Part shown: positions 40,666 to 50,835 of the stretch, in pieces
How positions within the stretch are numbered: position 1 is the first letter of the stretch
How the letters are laid out: every line of letters begins with the position of its first letter
Assembly: GCA_030729695.1 (NCBI GenBank)
Contig: JANQWV010000028.1
Span: 1-64,000, forward strand
Direction of reading: 5' to 3'
Length of the DNA: 64,000 bases
Source of the DNA: Flavobacteriales bacterium
GTDB taxonomy: Bacteria > Bacteroidota > Bacteroidia > Flavobacteriales_D > Sanyastnellaceae
Made by a program: the position numbers and the translations under genes
The notes under the pieces: generated by a model
Seen by the model: the letters and a program-made list of their open reading frames with translations, nothing else
Databases searched by the model: none
Told to the model about the DNA's origin: nothing

Positions 40666-43600
40666 TTAAAAAGTGTTGCCTTGATTGAAAATTTCCTGAA
40701 AATCTTTCGGGAAGTGAATGGTGACGCACGTTCCCGATTCTCCGTTTTCTGATTTCCAGTCCTCCGGACCCTTCAATTCAATGTGTTTGCCTGTCATCTG
40801 CTCAATCAGCGCAATTCGGCTCTTGGTAATTTCCATTCCTTTCGAAATATGTCCGTCGCTGGTTGTTTTCCGGGCTTGACTTTCCGCAAGTCCAATTCCA
40901 TTGTCTTCAATTCGAATTTCAAGGCAGTCATTTTTCAACCCGAAAAATACATTCAACAATCCTCCGGAATCTTTAGGCAATAGACCGTGCCAGATGGAAT
41001 TTTCCAAAAACGGTTGAATAAGCATGGCCGGAATTTTAACCGACCGAAGAACCTCTGGCGAGTCGAGTTGAATGTGATACTTGAACTTATCTGGGAAGCG
41101 CATGCTTTCCAATTTCAAGTACAATTCCAATCTTTCAATTTCTTCCGAGAGCGGCGCGAAGTTTTCTTGTGAACTGTCTAGATTTTTGCGAATCAATTTC
41201 GCGAAGTCGGTGAGGTATTGATTCGCGGCTAGGCGATCTTGACGGTTGATGTAATATTGAATGGAATTCAAGGCGTTGAAAATAAAGTGCCTGTTCATGC
41301 TTGAATTCATGCTTTGTTGCTCGAGCATGAGTAGCTTCGCTTTCATTTCCGATTGCTCGGCTAAGTGCTTGTTGCGAATGTTACGTCTTCTAGATCGCGA
41401 AACAAGAATGACAATTGTTGAAAGGGAAATGAACTCTAAGAGAATCGCCCACCAGGTCATGTACCACGGCGGTAAAACACGGAACTGCCAAGTCACTTCT
41501 TCGCTCCACTGTCCCCATTCCCCATTGCGCGCACGAATGTGAAACGTATAACTTCCCGAAGGAAGATTGTTAAAGTTCACTTGAGAGAAGGAAGTGGGGC
41601 TGCTCCACGTGCTGTCTAATCCTTCCAACCAATAACTGAATTCTAATCTTTCAGGGTAGGTGGTGCTTGAAGCGTCGAAGAAAAACGTAAATGAATTTTG
41701 TCTGTAATTGAATTCAAGTCCATTCGGAAAAGACTTGCCGTTCCAGGTTCCTGACGTGAGTGTTTTCCAATCGATGTTCTCAAGGTTCGACTGAATATTT
41801 GTAAGGTGAACAAGTGGAGTAGGGATGTTGAATTTCGCATCAATGGCGCTCAGTTCAATGTGCATGACGCCGTTTGGCGTACCAACCCATACAGTGTTTT
41901 GAAGGTCAACGAAGATGGCGTTTAAGTTTGTTTCGAGGCTAATTAATCCGTCCGATTCATTGAGGTGAATCATGCGCTCACCAAGGCCTCCGGCTTGATT
42001 CATTTCCCAAATGAAAATGCCATTCAGCGTTCCAATCCAAAGTTTGTTTTGAATCACCTTCAAGAAGTTCACCGTGTTACCTCCCGGTTCTTTTGAAATG
42101 TTTACACGAACAAAACCGTTCTCGTTTCCTTTGTAAAGTCCCGACTGTGTACCCGCGATGATCTCGCCATTTGGCAGTTCCGCAATGCTGTATGCACTTG
42201 CGTCTTGAAGGCCTTGCGCTTCGCCGAAATTTGTGAATGTGTTGTTATGGAAGAGCGAAATTCCATCGCGCGTGGCCATCCATATTTTTCCATCACGCGT
42301 TTCCAACATGTGGCGAATTCTTGTCGCGGGGAAGTTGGGCAATTGCGAAAAGCTTTGAAACTTTTCTTTCGAATAAGCTTGAATTCCTTTGTTGGTTCCA
42401 ATGAGCAAAGAACCATCACTTCTTTCCAGTAGGCTAAGAACGACTTCTTCCTCCAAACCTTCTTCTTTCCCGAAATGAAGCCAATGCGGCATGGCGAATG
42501 AACAACAGTCGTATTCGTAAAGTCCTTCGGGAGTTCCAATCCAAATACATCCTTTCCAACCCCAACTTTTCAAGGTTGTCCAAACACGCAGATTCGGAGA
42601 GAGCTCTTGCAATGCTGCATTGAAATTTGCATTAAAATTATCAGTCAGATTAGACAAGATGCTTATTCCGTTGTCATAGGTTCCGAAGAAGTAATTTCCT
42701 CGAGAATCTTGTGTAATACTCATGACGGCATTACCGGTTAATCCATTGTTTGTTGTGAAGCTTTTGAATTTCGTATTGGTGAGTTTGAATATACCACCTC
42801 CATAACTCGCGAACCACTGAATGCCTTCACGGTCAATGAAGACCTGACGAATATCGTCGACCGCTAACCCGTTCGATTTTGAAAAAAGCAGATGGCTTCT
42901 GTTTGCTTCATTGAACATCACAACTCCGGTTCGACTGGTGAAGTAGATGTTTCCGTTGTTCGAATCGATTCCTGTAAACACATTGGCTAAAGCGAAGTCG
43001 CCGATGTTTGTGAGTGGCAGGCCAGTATTCACATTGAGCGCGCCACCCAATGAAGTAACTACCCAAATTTCTTGGTTAGAATTTTCAATAAAATCGAAGA
43101 GCACATTTTCTTCGTCGTTCAAAAAATAAATCTGCTGCCATTGATTGTCTTTCAGTTTCCAGATTCCTTTTTTGGTGGAAACGAGCAACTCGTTGTTGCT
43201 GTTTTTTCGAATGCGTTTGATGCTTTCTCCTTGAAAGAAAAGTGTGATGTTATCCTCAACGAATTTATTTTCTGAAAAGAAGATGAGTCCACGTTCTGTT
43301 CCAATAAGTAATTCATTTGTGTTGTATTCCACCAATGAAGTCGTTGAAGCATCATTCAGCTCTCCGGAGTATTTGTGATTGGTGAATGTGTTTCCATCTA
43401 AAACAGAAATTCCACCAATGGAACCAAAAACGATTTGTTCGTTTTGAAGTTGTTGAATGCAGTTAATCTGATTGTTAATGAGCCCGTCGGTTCGACTAAA
43501 ATTCACGAATTCGTTTCCGTTGAATTTTGAAGCGCCACCGAGTGTGCCTATCCAAACATACCCTTGCTTGTCTTGCTGAATGCAACGCACTTGCGTTTGA

Positions 43601-43704
43601 GCTAACCCTTCTTTCAAACTGTATTGAATGAAAGAGAATTGCTGTCCGAATGCAAGCAAAGGAACCCAAAGCAGAACGAGTGATATGTACTTTTTGAACG
43701 ACAT
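40666..43704 (-). CDS. Two-component sensor: beta-propeller, Y_Y_Y domain, LytS-type histidine kinase
   Basis: This 1012-residue membrane sensor has a signal peptide (ending LLAFGQ), then about 600 residues of two-component propeller repeats (for example QDKQGYVWIGTLGGASKF, DREGIQWFASYGGGIFKL, ENTRDGKIWMATRDGI-like units). A Y_Y_Y domain follows (about 630-740), then one transmembrane helix (WWAILLEFISLSTIVILV), a coiled coil, and a LytS-type His_kinase domain with phospho-acceptor His806 in NRHFIFNALNSI, ending in an HATPase with EDNGIGL. The ligand is unknown. Unlike the SusR-type hybrid systems, the regulator is a separate LytTR protein encoded 3 bases upstream. Confidence 0.92.
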   Translation of the reverse strand: MSFKKYISLVLLWVPLLAFGQQFSFIQYSLKEGLAQTQVRCIQQDKQGYVWIGTLGGASKFNGNEFVNFSRTDGLINNQINCIQQLQNEQIVFGSIGGISVLDGNTFTNHKYSGELNDASTTSLVEYNTNELLIGTERGLIFFSENKFVEDNITLFFQGESIKRIRKNSNNELLVSTKKGIWKLKDNQWQQIYFLNDEENVLFDFIENSNQEIWVVTSLGGALNVNTGLPLTNIGDFALANVFTGIDSNNGNIYFTSRTGVVMFNEANRSHLLFSKSNGLAVDDIRQVFIDREGIQWFASYGGGIFKLTNTKFKSFTTNNGLTGNAVMSITQDSRGNYFFGTYDNGISILSNLTDNFNANFNAALQELSPNLRVWTTLKSWGWKGCIWIGTPEGLYEYDCCSFAMPHWLHFGKEEGLEEEVVLSLLERSDGSLLIGTNKGIQAYSKEKFQSFSQLPNFPATRIRHMLETRDGKIWMATRDGISLFHNNTFTNFGEAQGLQDASAYSIAELPNGEIIAGTQSGLYKGNENGFVRVNISKEPGGNTVNFLKVIQNKLWIGTLNGIFIWEMNQAGGLGERMIHLNESDGLISLETNLNAIFVDLQNTVWVGTPNGVMHIELSAIDAKFNIPTPLVHLTNIQSNLENIDWKTLTSGTWNGKSFPNGLEFNYRQNSFTFFFDASSTTYPERLEFSYWLEGLDSTWSSPTSFSQVNFNNLPSGSYTFHIRARNGEWGQWSEEVTWQFRVLPPWYMTWWAILLEFISLSTIVILVSRSRRRNIRNKHLAEQSEMKAKLLMLEQQSMNSSMNRHFIFNALNSIQYYINRQDRLAANQYLTDFAKLIRKNLDSSQENFAPLSEEIERLELYLKLESMRFPDKFKYHIQLDSPEVLRSVKIPAMLIQPFLENSIWHGLLPKDSGGLLNVFFGLKNDCLEIRIEDNGIGLAESQARKTTSDGHISKGMEITKSRIALIEQMTGKHIELKGPEDWKSENGESGTCVTIHFPKDFQEIFNQGNTF

Positions 43705-43707
43705 CTA

Positions 43708-44472
43708 TTACTCTTGCATCTTGTCTAAAAACTCTTGCAACTTCCTTCTTGAAACAGGTACATGATCTCCGTTCGATAATACAACAACGTTTCCTTCTGT
43801 TCGATTAAATTCTTTCAAGTGGAAGGCAATATTTACAATGTGCGATTTGTGCACGCGCATGAACATGTGCGAATCTAATTTCTCTTCAAACGATTTAATG
43901 TTCTTGCTACTCACGTATTTCTTTCCATTTACACAATACAACGTCGTGTAATTTTCATCGGCTTCCAACCGAATCAATTCATTGTTTCGAAGTATCACAA
44001 ATCCGTCGCGTGTTGGGACAATGGTCTTGTCGAAGTTGCTGTGCAATGCAATTTCTTGAAGTACGCGATTGATTTTGTCTTCGTCTATTGAACCTGTTTT
44101 TTGTTCAAGATTCTTGGCAGCTTTTGCAACAACATTTTTTAATTCTTCAATGTCGATAGGCTTTTCGAGATAGTCTAACGCATTTTCTTTAATGGCCTTT
44201 ACTGCGTATTCACGGAAGGCTGTTGTAAATACGACTTGAAAACTTCTGTCCTTAACTTGTTCTAAAAACGCGAAACCATCGGCTTCGGGCATCATGATGT
44301 CTAAGAAGACCAGATCTACTTTATTCTTTTCACACAATTCCAACGCCTCTTTAACTGAAGCTGCTTCGCCAATTAAATTCACATGCTCACTCGCATAATC
44401 TTCCAACAACATTTTCAAATTTTCGCGAGCGAAAAATTCATCGTCGACCAGTATCGCTTTCAGTTTTTCCAT
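43708..44472 (-). CDS. LytTR-family response regulator
   Basis: This 254-residue protein has a receiver domain (1-125) with acidic pocket Asp10/Asp11, phospho-acceptor Asp58 (VFLDIMMPEADG) and KPID switch lysine. A C-terminal LytTR DNA-binding domain follows (about 155-254) with RLEADENYTTLYCVNGKKY, FMRVHKSHIVNI and VPVSRRKLQEF. It is the partner of the propeller/LytS kinase that follows after 3 bases and should bind direct-repeat promoters; the target genes are not visible. It is divergent from gpsA across a 71-base gap. Confidence 0.95.
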   Translation of the reverse strand: MEKLKAILVDDEFFARENLKMLLEDYASEHVNLIGEAASVKEALELCEKNKVDLVFLDIMMPEADGFAFLEQVKDRSFQVVFTTAFREYAVKAIKENALDYLEKPIDIEELKNVVAKAAKNLEQKTGSIDEDKINRVLQEIALHSNFDKTIVPTRDGFVILRNNELIRLEADENYTTLYCVNGKKYVSSKNIKSFEEKLDSHMFMRVHKSHIVNIAFHLKEFNRTEGNVVVLSNGDHVPVSRRKLQEFLDKMQE

Positions 44473-44530
44473 AGTTCATTGGCTTCAATGCTTGCAAATT
44501 ACGAAGGAAAATGCAGTTTTTCAGAATGAT

Positions 44531-44538
44531 TATCTTTG
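44531..44538 (+). promoter_or_regulatory. -7 promoter box TATCTTTG for gpsA
   Basis: This perfect TAnnTTTG match ends 5 bases before the ATG at 44544. Because the longer frame from 44511 would start upstream of this box, the box supports 44544 as the gpsA start. Confidence 0.55.
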
Positions 44539-44543
44539 CAGCC

Positions 44544-45548
44544 ATGACAGATTCAGGAACGAAGACAATTGGAGTATTAGGCGGAGGTAGTTGGGCTACG
44601 GCGTTAACCAAACTATTGAGTCAATCTCAAGAACATGTGTATTGGTGGATGCGCAATGAAGAAGCTGTGAAGCACATTCAGGAGTTTGGACACAATCCGA
44701 ATTACATTCAGAGTATTGAGTTCGATATGGAAAAAGTTCATGTTTCTTCCAACCTGCAAAAGGTGGTAGATGCCTGTGATATTTTGGTAGTTGCCATTCC
44801 TTCAGCGTTTGTTCACTCGGCCTTTCAAGAGGCGGAGGTGAAGGGGTTGGAGAATAAGATTTTGTTCTCTGCAATCAAGGGTGTTATCAACGAGTTCGAT
44901 GCGATTCCTGCGCGCTACTTTCATAAAACATGGAATGTGCCATACGATAGCATTGGTATTATCTGCGGACCTTGTCACGCAGAGGAAGTAGCTCTTGAGA
45001 AGTTGTCCTACTTGACCATCGGTTGTTCCGATCTAGAGAAGGCCGATTACATGGCCGAGCAGTTGAAATGCAGGTTCATCAAGACCACGACAACGGAAGA
45101 TGTTTTCGGAACCGAACTATCAGCCATTCTGAAAAATGTCTATGCGGTGGCTTCTGGAATTTGCCACGGGTTGGGATACGGCGATAATTTTCAGGCTGTA
45201 CTTGTAACGGCTGCAATTGGTGAGATAGAAAGATTCATTGATTCGGTACACGAGGTGCACAGAGATGTGAAGTCTTCTGCTTATTTGGGTGATTTGTTGG
45301 TAACAGCATACTCACCTTATTCTAGAAACCGTACGTTCGGTACCATGGTGGGTAAGGGTTACAGCGTGAAGTGGGCAACAATTGAGATGAATATGGTGGC
45401 CGAGGGTTACTATGCTACACGCGGAATTCACGAAATCAATAAGAAATTCAACGCTGATATTCCTATTGCCGATGCGGTTTACCGCATTCTCTACGAGAAG
45501 ATTTCTCCGGCTATGGAAATGCGCATCTTAGCAGATAAGTTGAGTTAG
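44544..45548 (+). CDS. gpsA: NAD(P)H-dependent glycerol-3-phosphate dehydrogenase
   Basis: This 334-residue enzyme has the N-terminal nucleotide-binding loop GVLGGGSWATAL (10-21), VVAIPSAFVHSAF, SAIKGVINE, CGPCHAEEVALEKLSYLTI and the catalytic Lys in TELSAILKNVYAVASGICHGLGYGDN. It reduces dihydroxyacetone phosphate to sn-glycerol-3-phosphate, the backbone for phospholipids. The start at 44544 gives the expected distance to the GxGxxG loop. The same backbone feeds pssA and GGGP synthase, both encoded in the window. Confidence 0.95.
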   Translation: MTDSGTKTIGVLGGGSWATALTKLLSQSQEHVYWWMRNEEAVKHIQEFGHNPNYIQSIEFDMEKVHVSSNLQKVVDACDILVVAIPSAFVHSAFQEAEVKGLENKILFSAIKGVINEFDAIPARYFHKTWNVPYDSIGIICGPCHAEEVALEKLSYLTIGCSDLEKADYMAEQLKCRFIKTTTTEDVFGTELSAILKNVYAVASGICHGLGYGDNFQAVLVTAAIGEIERFIDSVHEVHRDVKSSAYLGDLLVTAYSPYSRNRTFGTMVGKGYSVKWATIEMNMVAEGYYATRGIHEINKKFNADIPIADAVYRILYEKISPAMEMRILADKLS

Positions 45549-45602
45549 TTTTTATTGCCAAGCAACGCATTGTCTTCGGAAGTAGTCTTATCTTCGAAGA
45601 CC

Positions 45603-48600
45603 ATGTTTCCCCAACGAAGAGCACTTTTATTTTTTCTGATTTTTCTGGCAGGATTGCCAGCGATTGTCTCTTCACAGATTTCTTTCATTCAGAACAAAGG
45701 CCAATGGCCTTCGCAAGTCAGATACAAAGCAGAAATTCCTGGAGGTTCGTTTTGGATTCAGTCTGAAGGGTTCGCTTATCAGCTCTTCGATTCAACTATT
45801 TTTAATCCGGATCATAAGCCCAATGTCCTGCCAGATTCTACGGTTACGTTATTCTTCCTTCAACAATTGGAAAATGCAAGTTTGAATTTGGCCGAAGAAC
45901 AAGACGATTTGCCAGGGTATTTCAATTATTATTTGGGGTCTGATTCAACGAAGTGGAGTTCACATGTGAAGCGTTTTCAAAACATCAATTTTCAGAATGT
46001 TTACGAAGGAATTAACCTGCGCTTATTGGGCAAATCGAAATCCGTTAAATATCAATTTGAACTTCAACCACACGTCAATCCCAATCAGATCTCTTGGCAT
46101 TACCACGATTCCTTGCGCTTGGAATTGGATACTTCTGGAAACCTCATAACGCATCACGGGCATGGAAGAATTTATGAATCGAGACCCTTCGCTTTTCAAT
46201 CGATAAACGGACATTTAATTGAAGTTAAATGTGATTATGTGTTGAATGGAAATCGACTTCAATTTGTGTTGGGAGAATACGATTCAAACTTCACGCTCAT
46301 CATTGATCCTGAAATTTCATTCTCAACATTCATAGGTTCTTCAGCTAATAATTTCGGATTTACCGCATGTGATGATTTGAGCGGAAACTTGGTTTCAGGA
46401 GCGAGCGTATTCGCCAACAATTACCCAACAACCGCCAACGCTTATTCCACAACTTTTAATCCGACTGCGGGCAACTACTTTGATGTGGCAATTTCGAAAT
46501 TCGATGCAACAGGATCAGCCCTTTTATACAGCACTTACCTGGGTGGACTTCATCAAGAAACTCCACACTCCGTTGTGGTAGATAACCTTGATCGCATTAT
46601 CGTTTTTGGTGTAACCGGAAGTAGCGACTTCCCTACAACTTTGGGAACTTTCCAACCCTTATTCAGCGGTGGAGCTCCATTAATGATGACTACGTTTTTT
46701 ACAAGTGGACATCCAGATGGATGTGATTTTTTCATTTCGAAATTCAATGCGAGCGGAACTTTAGCGGGGTCAACTTTTTTAGGTGACGCGTCGAACGATG
46801 GATTGAACTATGCCAATGAATTGTTTTACAATTACGGTGATGCATTTCGAGGTGTGGTGAATGTCGACGCGAACAACAATATTTTCATTGGTTCTTGTGT
46901 ACGGGGTAATGCTGATTTAGCCGGAGGGTCCATTCAAACGAATTACGGAGGAGGAGATAGCGACGGTTACATTGCGAAGTTTAATCCGAGCTTAAGCATG
47001 TTGTTGTGGTCTACATACATTGGTGGATCTGCGGCCGATGCCATCTATTCGTTAGAGTTCGCGAACGACGGTTCCATTCTCGTTGCCGGAGGAACCAAGA
47101 GTCAAAATTTCCCTTTCTGTTCAGGCGGAGAAGATTCCAATTGGAACGGGGCAACAGACGGATTCATTCTAAAAATTGACCCTGTAAATTTCAATGTAAC
47201 ATCGGGAACGTTCGTCGGAACTGGAGAGTACGATCAGGTGTATTTCCTTCAAACAGATTTGAATGATAACATTTATTGTTTGGGACAAACAACAGGGAGC
47301 ATGAGCATCACTCCTGGGCTATACGGACAACCCAACAGTGGGCAGTTCATTCGTAAGTACAACCCAACATTGAGCACGTTGAATTGGAGCACAACCATTG
47401 GAACAGGCAGCGGTGAGATTGATATTTCCCCTACTGCTTTTTTAGTAAGCGATTGCAACCAGATTTATTTCAGCGGTTGGGGTGGACATACCAATTCATT
47501 AACGTGTCCCGCATTGACATGCCTTGCGTACAACAGCACAACAAATAACTTACCCATTACCGCAGATGCCTTTCAATCTACCACTGATGGCAGCGATTTC
47601 TATTTAGCTGTTTTGAATGCAGATGCTACGCAACTGGTTTACGGTTCTTACCTCGGAGGAAGTTCTAGTGCGGAACACGTGGATGGTGGGACTTCGCGTT
47701 TCGATAAAAGCGGCTCTGTGTATCAAGCGGTCTGCGCGGGCTGTCAGAACAACGACGATTTTCCAACGACACCGGGAGCGTGGTCTTCCACCAACAACAG
47801 CTTCGGCTGTAACCTGGCAGTTTTCCGTTTCAATTTAGGGCAACTTGAAGCAATAGCCAATGTGCAAGGGCCTTCACAAATTTGTGTTGGAACCCCTGCG
47901 CAATTCACCAATGAAACCCAGAATGCTTCTGATTTTATTTGGAATTTCGGAGACGGACAAACCAGCACAGCCTTTCAGCCAAGTCACGTTTTCAATGCTG
48001 TTGGAAACGTAACGGTTTCTATGATTGCTTCCGACATTAACGACTGCTATCTATCCGATACCGCAACTGTTAATCTTCAAATCATTGAATTTGTTCCGCC
48101 AACTATTGCTCCTGCAAACCCATTGTGTGTAGGAGAGTCCGTGACCTTGAATGCAAATGGTTCTGCAAATTTATTCTGGTTGAATAACGCCACGCTTTCC
48201 AACGTGAATGGAAATACAGCTGTGGCGACGCCTTTAAATTCGACAACCTATTACGTTTCTGATTTCAATGCGTGTGGAAGCGATACGGTTGGGGTTTATG
48301 TTAATGTGATTATTCCAATTGCTGAAGCAGGCCCAGATCACACCATTTGCATTGGCGATTCACAACCGCTTACTGCATCGGGCGGTGCAAGTTATGTATG
48401 GCAGGTAAGTCCTTCATTAAGTTCATTGAATACCGCTGCCACAGTAGCAACTCCAACAGAAGATGAGCAATTCTTCGTAATGGTTACAACTCCCGAAGGA
48501 TGTATCGCCACCGATAGCTGTTATGTTTTTGTTGAACAAACTGTTCCTGGAGGTGTGACTTATCCAACCATAGATTTGTGTTTGGGAGAAAGTGTTGTTT

Positions 48601-49490
48601 TGCAATCGGAAGAGGGACTCACCTATTCCTGGTCTCCTTCCGCTGGATTGAATTCAACCACAATTCAGAATCCGACTGCTTCACCAAGTAATTCAATTAC
48701 CTATAACGTTGCTATTACCAATTCTTGCGGAGCAGGGAATTCCGAAGTGTCAATCAATGTCATTGAATTGAATGTAGTAGCATCCGAAGGTGGAACTGTT
48801 TGTTTGGGCGATTTTTATCCTATTGAAGCAAATGGAGCTGACTTTTATTCGTGGCTGCCATATAGCAGTGTTGTTGATGCATCTTCTAGTTCAACGTTAG
48901 CGAATGCACCGTTTTCGCAATGGATCACTGTAGTTGGAACAGACGTGAACGGATGTGCAGATACCGATTCATTGTACATGAATATTCTTCAATTGCCAGA
49001 AGTTGATGCCGGTCCGGATCAGTACTTCGATTATCCAGGAAGCACAACCTTATTCGGAAATACATTCGGATTGAATTTTAACTGGTCTCCTTCTACAGGC
49101 TTGTCTTGCACAGACTGTGCTTATCCTGATGCAATGCCATCAGAGCCCACCTGGTATTATCTGTCAACAATGAACAATACGGGTTGTGTGGGAATAGATT
49201 CGGTTTATGTTCGGCCGTATTTCCCAGTTTATGTCCCCAATACCGTAACGCCGAACGGTGATGGCTTGAATGATGTTTTCTTAGTTGTTGGAGAAAATTT
49301 AACTGGATTTCATCTTCAAATTTTCGATCGTTGGGGAATCATGATTTTTGAAACGAAGAATCCGAATGAGCCGTGGTTAGCGGGATACAAGGGGTATTTT
49401 GTTCCGAATGATGTCTATACTTGGAAACTAACGTTCGACTCGTTGGAAAGCAGACAGCAATTAATTGGACACGTAACTGTGATTCGTTAG
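45603..49490 (+). CDS. SBBP-repeat and PKD surface protein with T9SS type B C-terminal domain
   Basis: This 1295-residue secreted protein has a signal peptide (MFPQRRALLFFLIFLAGLPA ... VSSQ). The N-terminal region FIQNKGQWPSQVRYKAEIPGG and following 200 residues match DUF7948, usually found before SBBP beta-propeller repeats, seen here as units such as YSTYLGG, WSTYIGG, YGSYLGG with G(N/D)IYxxG spacing (about 240-760). One PKD domain (WNFGDGQTS) and three Ig/PKD-like units follow. The end VPNTVTPNGDGLNDVF ... LQIFDRWGIMIFET is the gliding-motility-associated type B sorting domain. The ATG at 45603 is preferred over a TTG at 45555; a 7-of-8 -7 box (TATCTTCG) lies 6 bases before it. No PorP partner is adjacent. 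Confidence 0.9.
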   Translation: MFPQRRALLFFLIFLAGLPAIVSSQISFIQNKGQWPSQVRYKAEIPGGSFWIQSEGFAYQLFDSTIFNPDHKPNVLPDSTVTLFFLQQLENASLNLAEEQDDLPGYFNYYLGSDSTKWSSHVKRFQNINFQNVYEGINLRLLGKSKSVKYQFELQPHVNPNQISWHYHDSLRLELDTSGNLITHHGHGRIYESRPFAFQSINGHLIEVKCDYVLNGNRLQFVLGEYDSNFTLIIDPEISFSTFIGSSANNFGFTACDDLSGNLVSGASVFANNYPTTANAYSTTFNPTAGNYFDVAISKFDATGSALLYSTYLGGLHQETPHSVVVDNLDRIIVFGVTGSSDFPTTLGTFQPLFSGGAPLMMTTFFTSGHPDGCDFFISKFNASGTLAGSTFLGDASNDGLNYANELFYNYGDAFRGVVNVDANNNIFIGSCVRGNADLAGGSIQTNYGGGDSDGYIAKFNPSLSMLLWSTYIGGSAADAIYSLEFANDGSILVAGGTKSQNFPFCSGGEDSNWNGATDGFILKIDPVNFNVTSGTFVGTGEYDQVYFLQTDLNDNIYCLGQTTGSMSITPGLYGQPNSGQFIRKYNPTLSTLNWSTTIGTGSGEIDISPTAFLVSDCNQIYFSGWGGHTNSLTCPALTCLAYNSTTNNLPITADAFQSTTDGSDFYLAVLNADATQLVYGSYLGGSSSAEHVDGGTSRFDKSGSVYQAVCAGCQNNDDFPTTPGAWSSTNNSFGCNLAVFRFNLGQLEAIANVQGPSQICVGTPAQFTNETQNASDFIWNFGDGQTSTAFQPSHVFNAVGNVTVSMIASDINDCYLSDTATVNLQIIEFVPPTIAPANPLCVGESVTLNANGSANLFWLNNATLSNVNGNTAVATPLNSTTYYVSDFNACGSDTVGVYVNVIIPIAEAGPDHTICIGDSQPLTASGGASYVWQVSPSLSSLNTAATVATPTEDEQFFVMVTTPEGCIATDSCYVFVEQTVPGGVTYPTIDLCLGESVVLQSEEGLTYSWSPSAGLNSTTIQNPTASPSNSITYNVAITNSCGAGNSEVSINVIELNVVASEGGTVCLGDFYPIEANGADFYSWLPYSSVVDASSSSTLANAPFSQWITVVGTDVNGCADTDSLYMNILQLPEVDAGPDQYFDYPGSTTLFGNTFGLNFNWSPSTGLSCTDCAYPDAMPSEPTWYYLSTMNNTGCVGIDSVYVRPYFPVYVPNTVTPNGDGLNDVFLVVGENLTGFHLQIFDRWGIMIFETKNPNEPWLAGYKGYFVPNDVYTWKLTFDSLESRQQLIGHVTVIR

Positions 49491-49525
49491 TGGCTTTTGG
49501 AATAAATTCGCGGAAACAATTTACC

Positions 49526-50308
49526 ATGTCATTTCAATTTTTACTTCTTGAAAACATTGGTGCAACACGCATCATTACCATAAACAGACCCGATCAAATG
49601 AATGCCTTGAACAAGGCAACCATTGAAGAGCTTCACACCGCTTTTGCAGATGCTGAAGCAGATGAAAACGTTCGCGCAATTGTGTTAACTGGCGCAGGAG
49701 AGAAAGCTTTCGTAGCGGGTGCAGACATTAAGGAATTCGCAAGTTTTTCTGTTGAACAAGGAAAGGAACTTTCGTTGTTGGGACATGAACAATTATTCAA
49801 TTTCGTAGAGCGTTTGAACACTCCCGTAATTGCTGCCGTAAACGGATATGCATTCGGAGGTGGTTTAGAATTGGCCATGAGCTGTCACATGCGTGTGGCC
49901 TCTTCGAATGCAGTCATGGGATTGCCTGAAGTTTCTTTGGGTGTCATTCCCGGATACGGCGGAACACAGCGTTTGCCACGATTGGTTGGAAGAGGAAAGG
50001 CAACCGAGTTAATCGTTACCGCAGGAAGACTATCAGCAGCAGACGCATTACAGTGGGGATTGGTAAACCACGTTGTGGAATTGGAAGCATTGATGCAGTT
50101 CACGACTGATCTCGCTGGGAAAATTGAGAAACTTTCTCCGTCAGCGATTTCAAGCGCATTGCGCGCAGTGCAGGCGGGATTTGATAGTGAAGCTATCGGA
50201 TTGAAATCGGAAGCTGAAGAGTTCGGAAAATGTTTTGGAACTGAAGATTTCAAGGAAGGGACAACGGCTTTCATGGAAAAACGCAAACCAACTTTCACAG
50301 GTAAATAA
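49526..50308 (+). CDS. Enoyl-CoA hydratase / crotonase family
   Basis: This 260-residue crotonase has the oxyanion-hole segments [17 protein letters not shown] and [14 protein letters not shown]. Both catalytic glutamates of a true hydratase are present, Glu115 and Glu135 ([18 protein letters not shown]), spaced 20 residues apart as in rat crotonase. It hydrates 2-enoyl-CoA thioesters in fatty acid or branched-chain degradation, or 3-hydroxybutyryl-CoA pathways. The start at 49526 is chosen; the frame extends 35 codons upstream only by overlapping the T9SS gene. Its stop overlaps dut by one base. Confidence 0.93.
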   Translation: MSFQFLLLENIGATRIITINRPDQMNALNKATIEELHTAFADAEADENVRAIVLTGAGEKAFVAGADIKEFASFSVEQGKELSLLGHEQLFNFVERLNTPVIAAVNGYAFGGGLELAMSCHMRVASSNAVMGLPEVSLGVIPGYGGTQRLPRLVGRGKATELIVTAGRLSAADALQWGLVNHVVELEALMQFTTDLAGKIEKLSPSAISSALRAVQAGFDSEAIGLKSEAEEFGKCFGTEDFKEGTTAFMEKRKPTFTGK

Positions 50309-50742
50309 TGAAAGTAGCCTTAATAAATAAATCGAAGTATCCAGCTCCAGCCTACGCTACGGCGCATGCAGCGGGATTAGATCTTCGCGCGAATATTGAA
50401 GAATCCATTGAATTGAAATCACTCGAAAGAGTGTTGGTTCCAACCGGATTGTTCATGGAATTGCCTGTTGGTGTTGAAGCGCAAATTCGTCCGCGAAGTG
50501 GCCTTGCATTCAAGAACGGAATTACGGTGTTAAATACTCCTGGAACCATTGATGCCGATTACCGCGGAGAGATCAAAGTTTTATTGGTCAATTTGTCGAA
50601 TGAACCTTTCTCTATTGAGCCTGGCGAGCGCATTGCGCAAATGGTTGTAGCCAAGCACGAACAAGTAGAATGGGTAGAGCAAGATTCGCTTTCGGAAAGT
50701 GAAAGAGGTGCAGGCGGATTCGGCAGCACAGGCGTGAAATAA
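50308..50742 (+). CDS. dut: dUTP diphosphatase
   Basis: This 144-residue trimeric dUTPase has all five motifs: [36 protein letters not shown] (with the catalytic Asp), GERIAQMVV and the C-terminal lid [10 protein letters not shown]. It hydrolyses dUTP to dUMP, keeping uracil out of DNA. The ATG overlaps the enoyl-CoA hydratase stop (TAATG), and an intrinsic terminator follows at 50777-50802. Confidence 0.97.
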   Translation: MKVALINKSKYPAPAYATAHAAGLDLRANIEESIELKSLERVLVPTGLFMELPVGVEAQIRPRSGLAFKNGITVLNTPGTIDADYRGEIKVLLVNLSNEPFSIEPGERIAQMVVAKHEQVEWVEQDSLSESERGAGGFGSTGVK

Positions 50743-50776
50743 TTCATTCAATTTCAAATGTTCATTACTTCGTAGG

Positions 50777-50802
50777 AAGGCCGAAAAGATTTCGGCCTTT
50801 TT
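50777..50802 (+). terminator. Intrinsic terminator after dut
   Basis: A perfect 10-base stem, AAGGCCGAAA / TTTCGGCCTT, encloses a 3-base AGA loop, and T residues follow it directly. It separates the hydratase-dut pair from the next operon and, because the A-run precedes the stem, could also work weakly on the other strand. Confidence 0.9.
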
Positions 50803-50835
50803 GCTTTCTTTTGTTAGAAAGAATATTCAGAAGAA

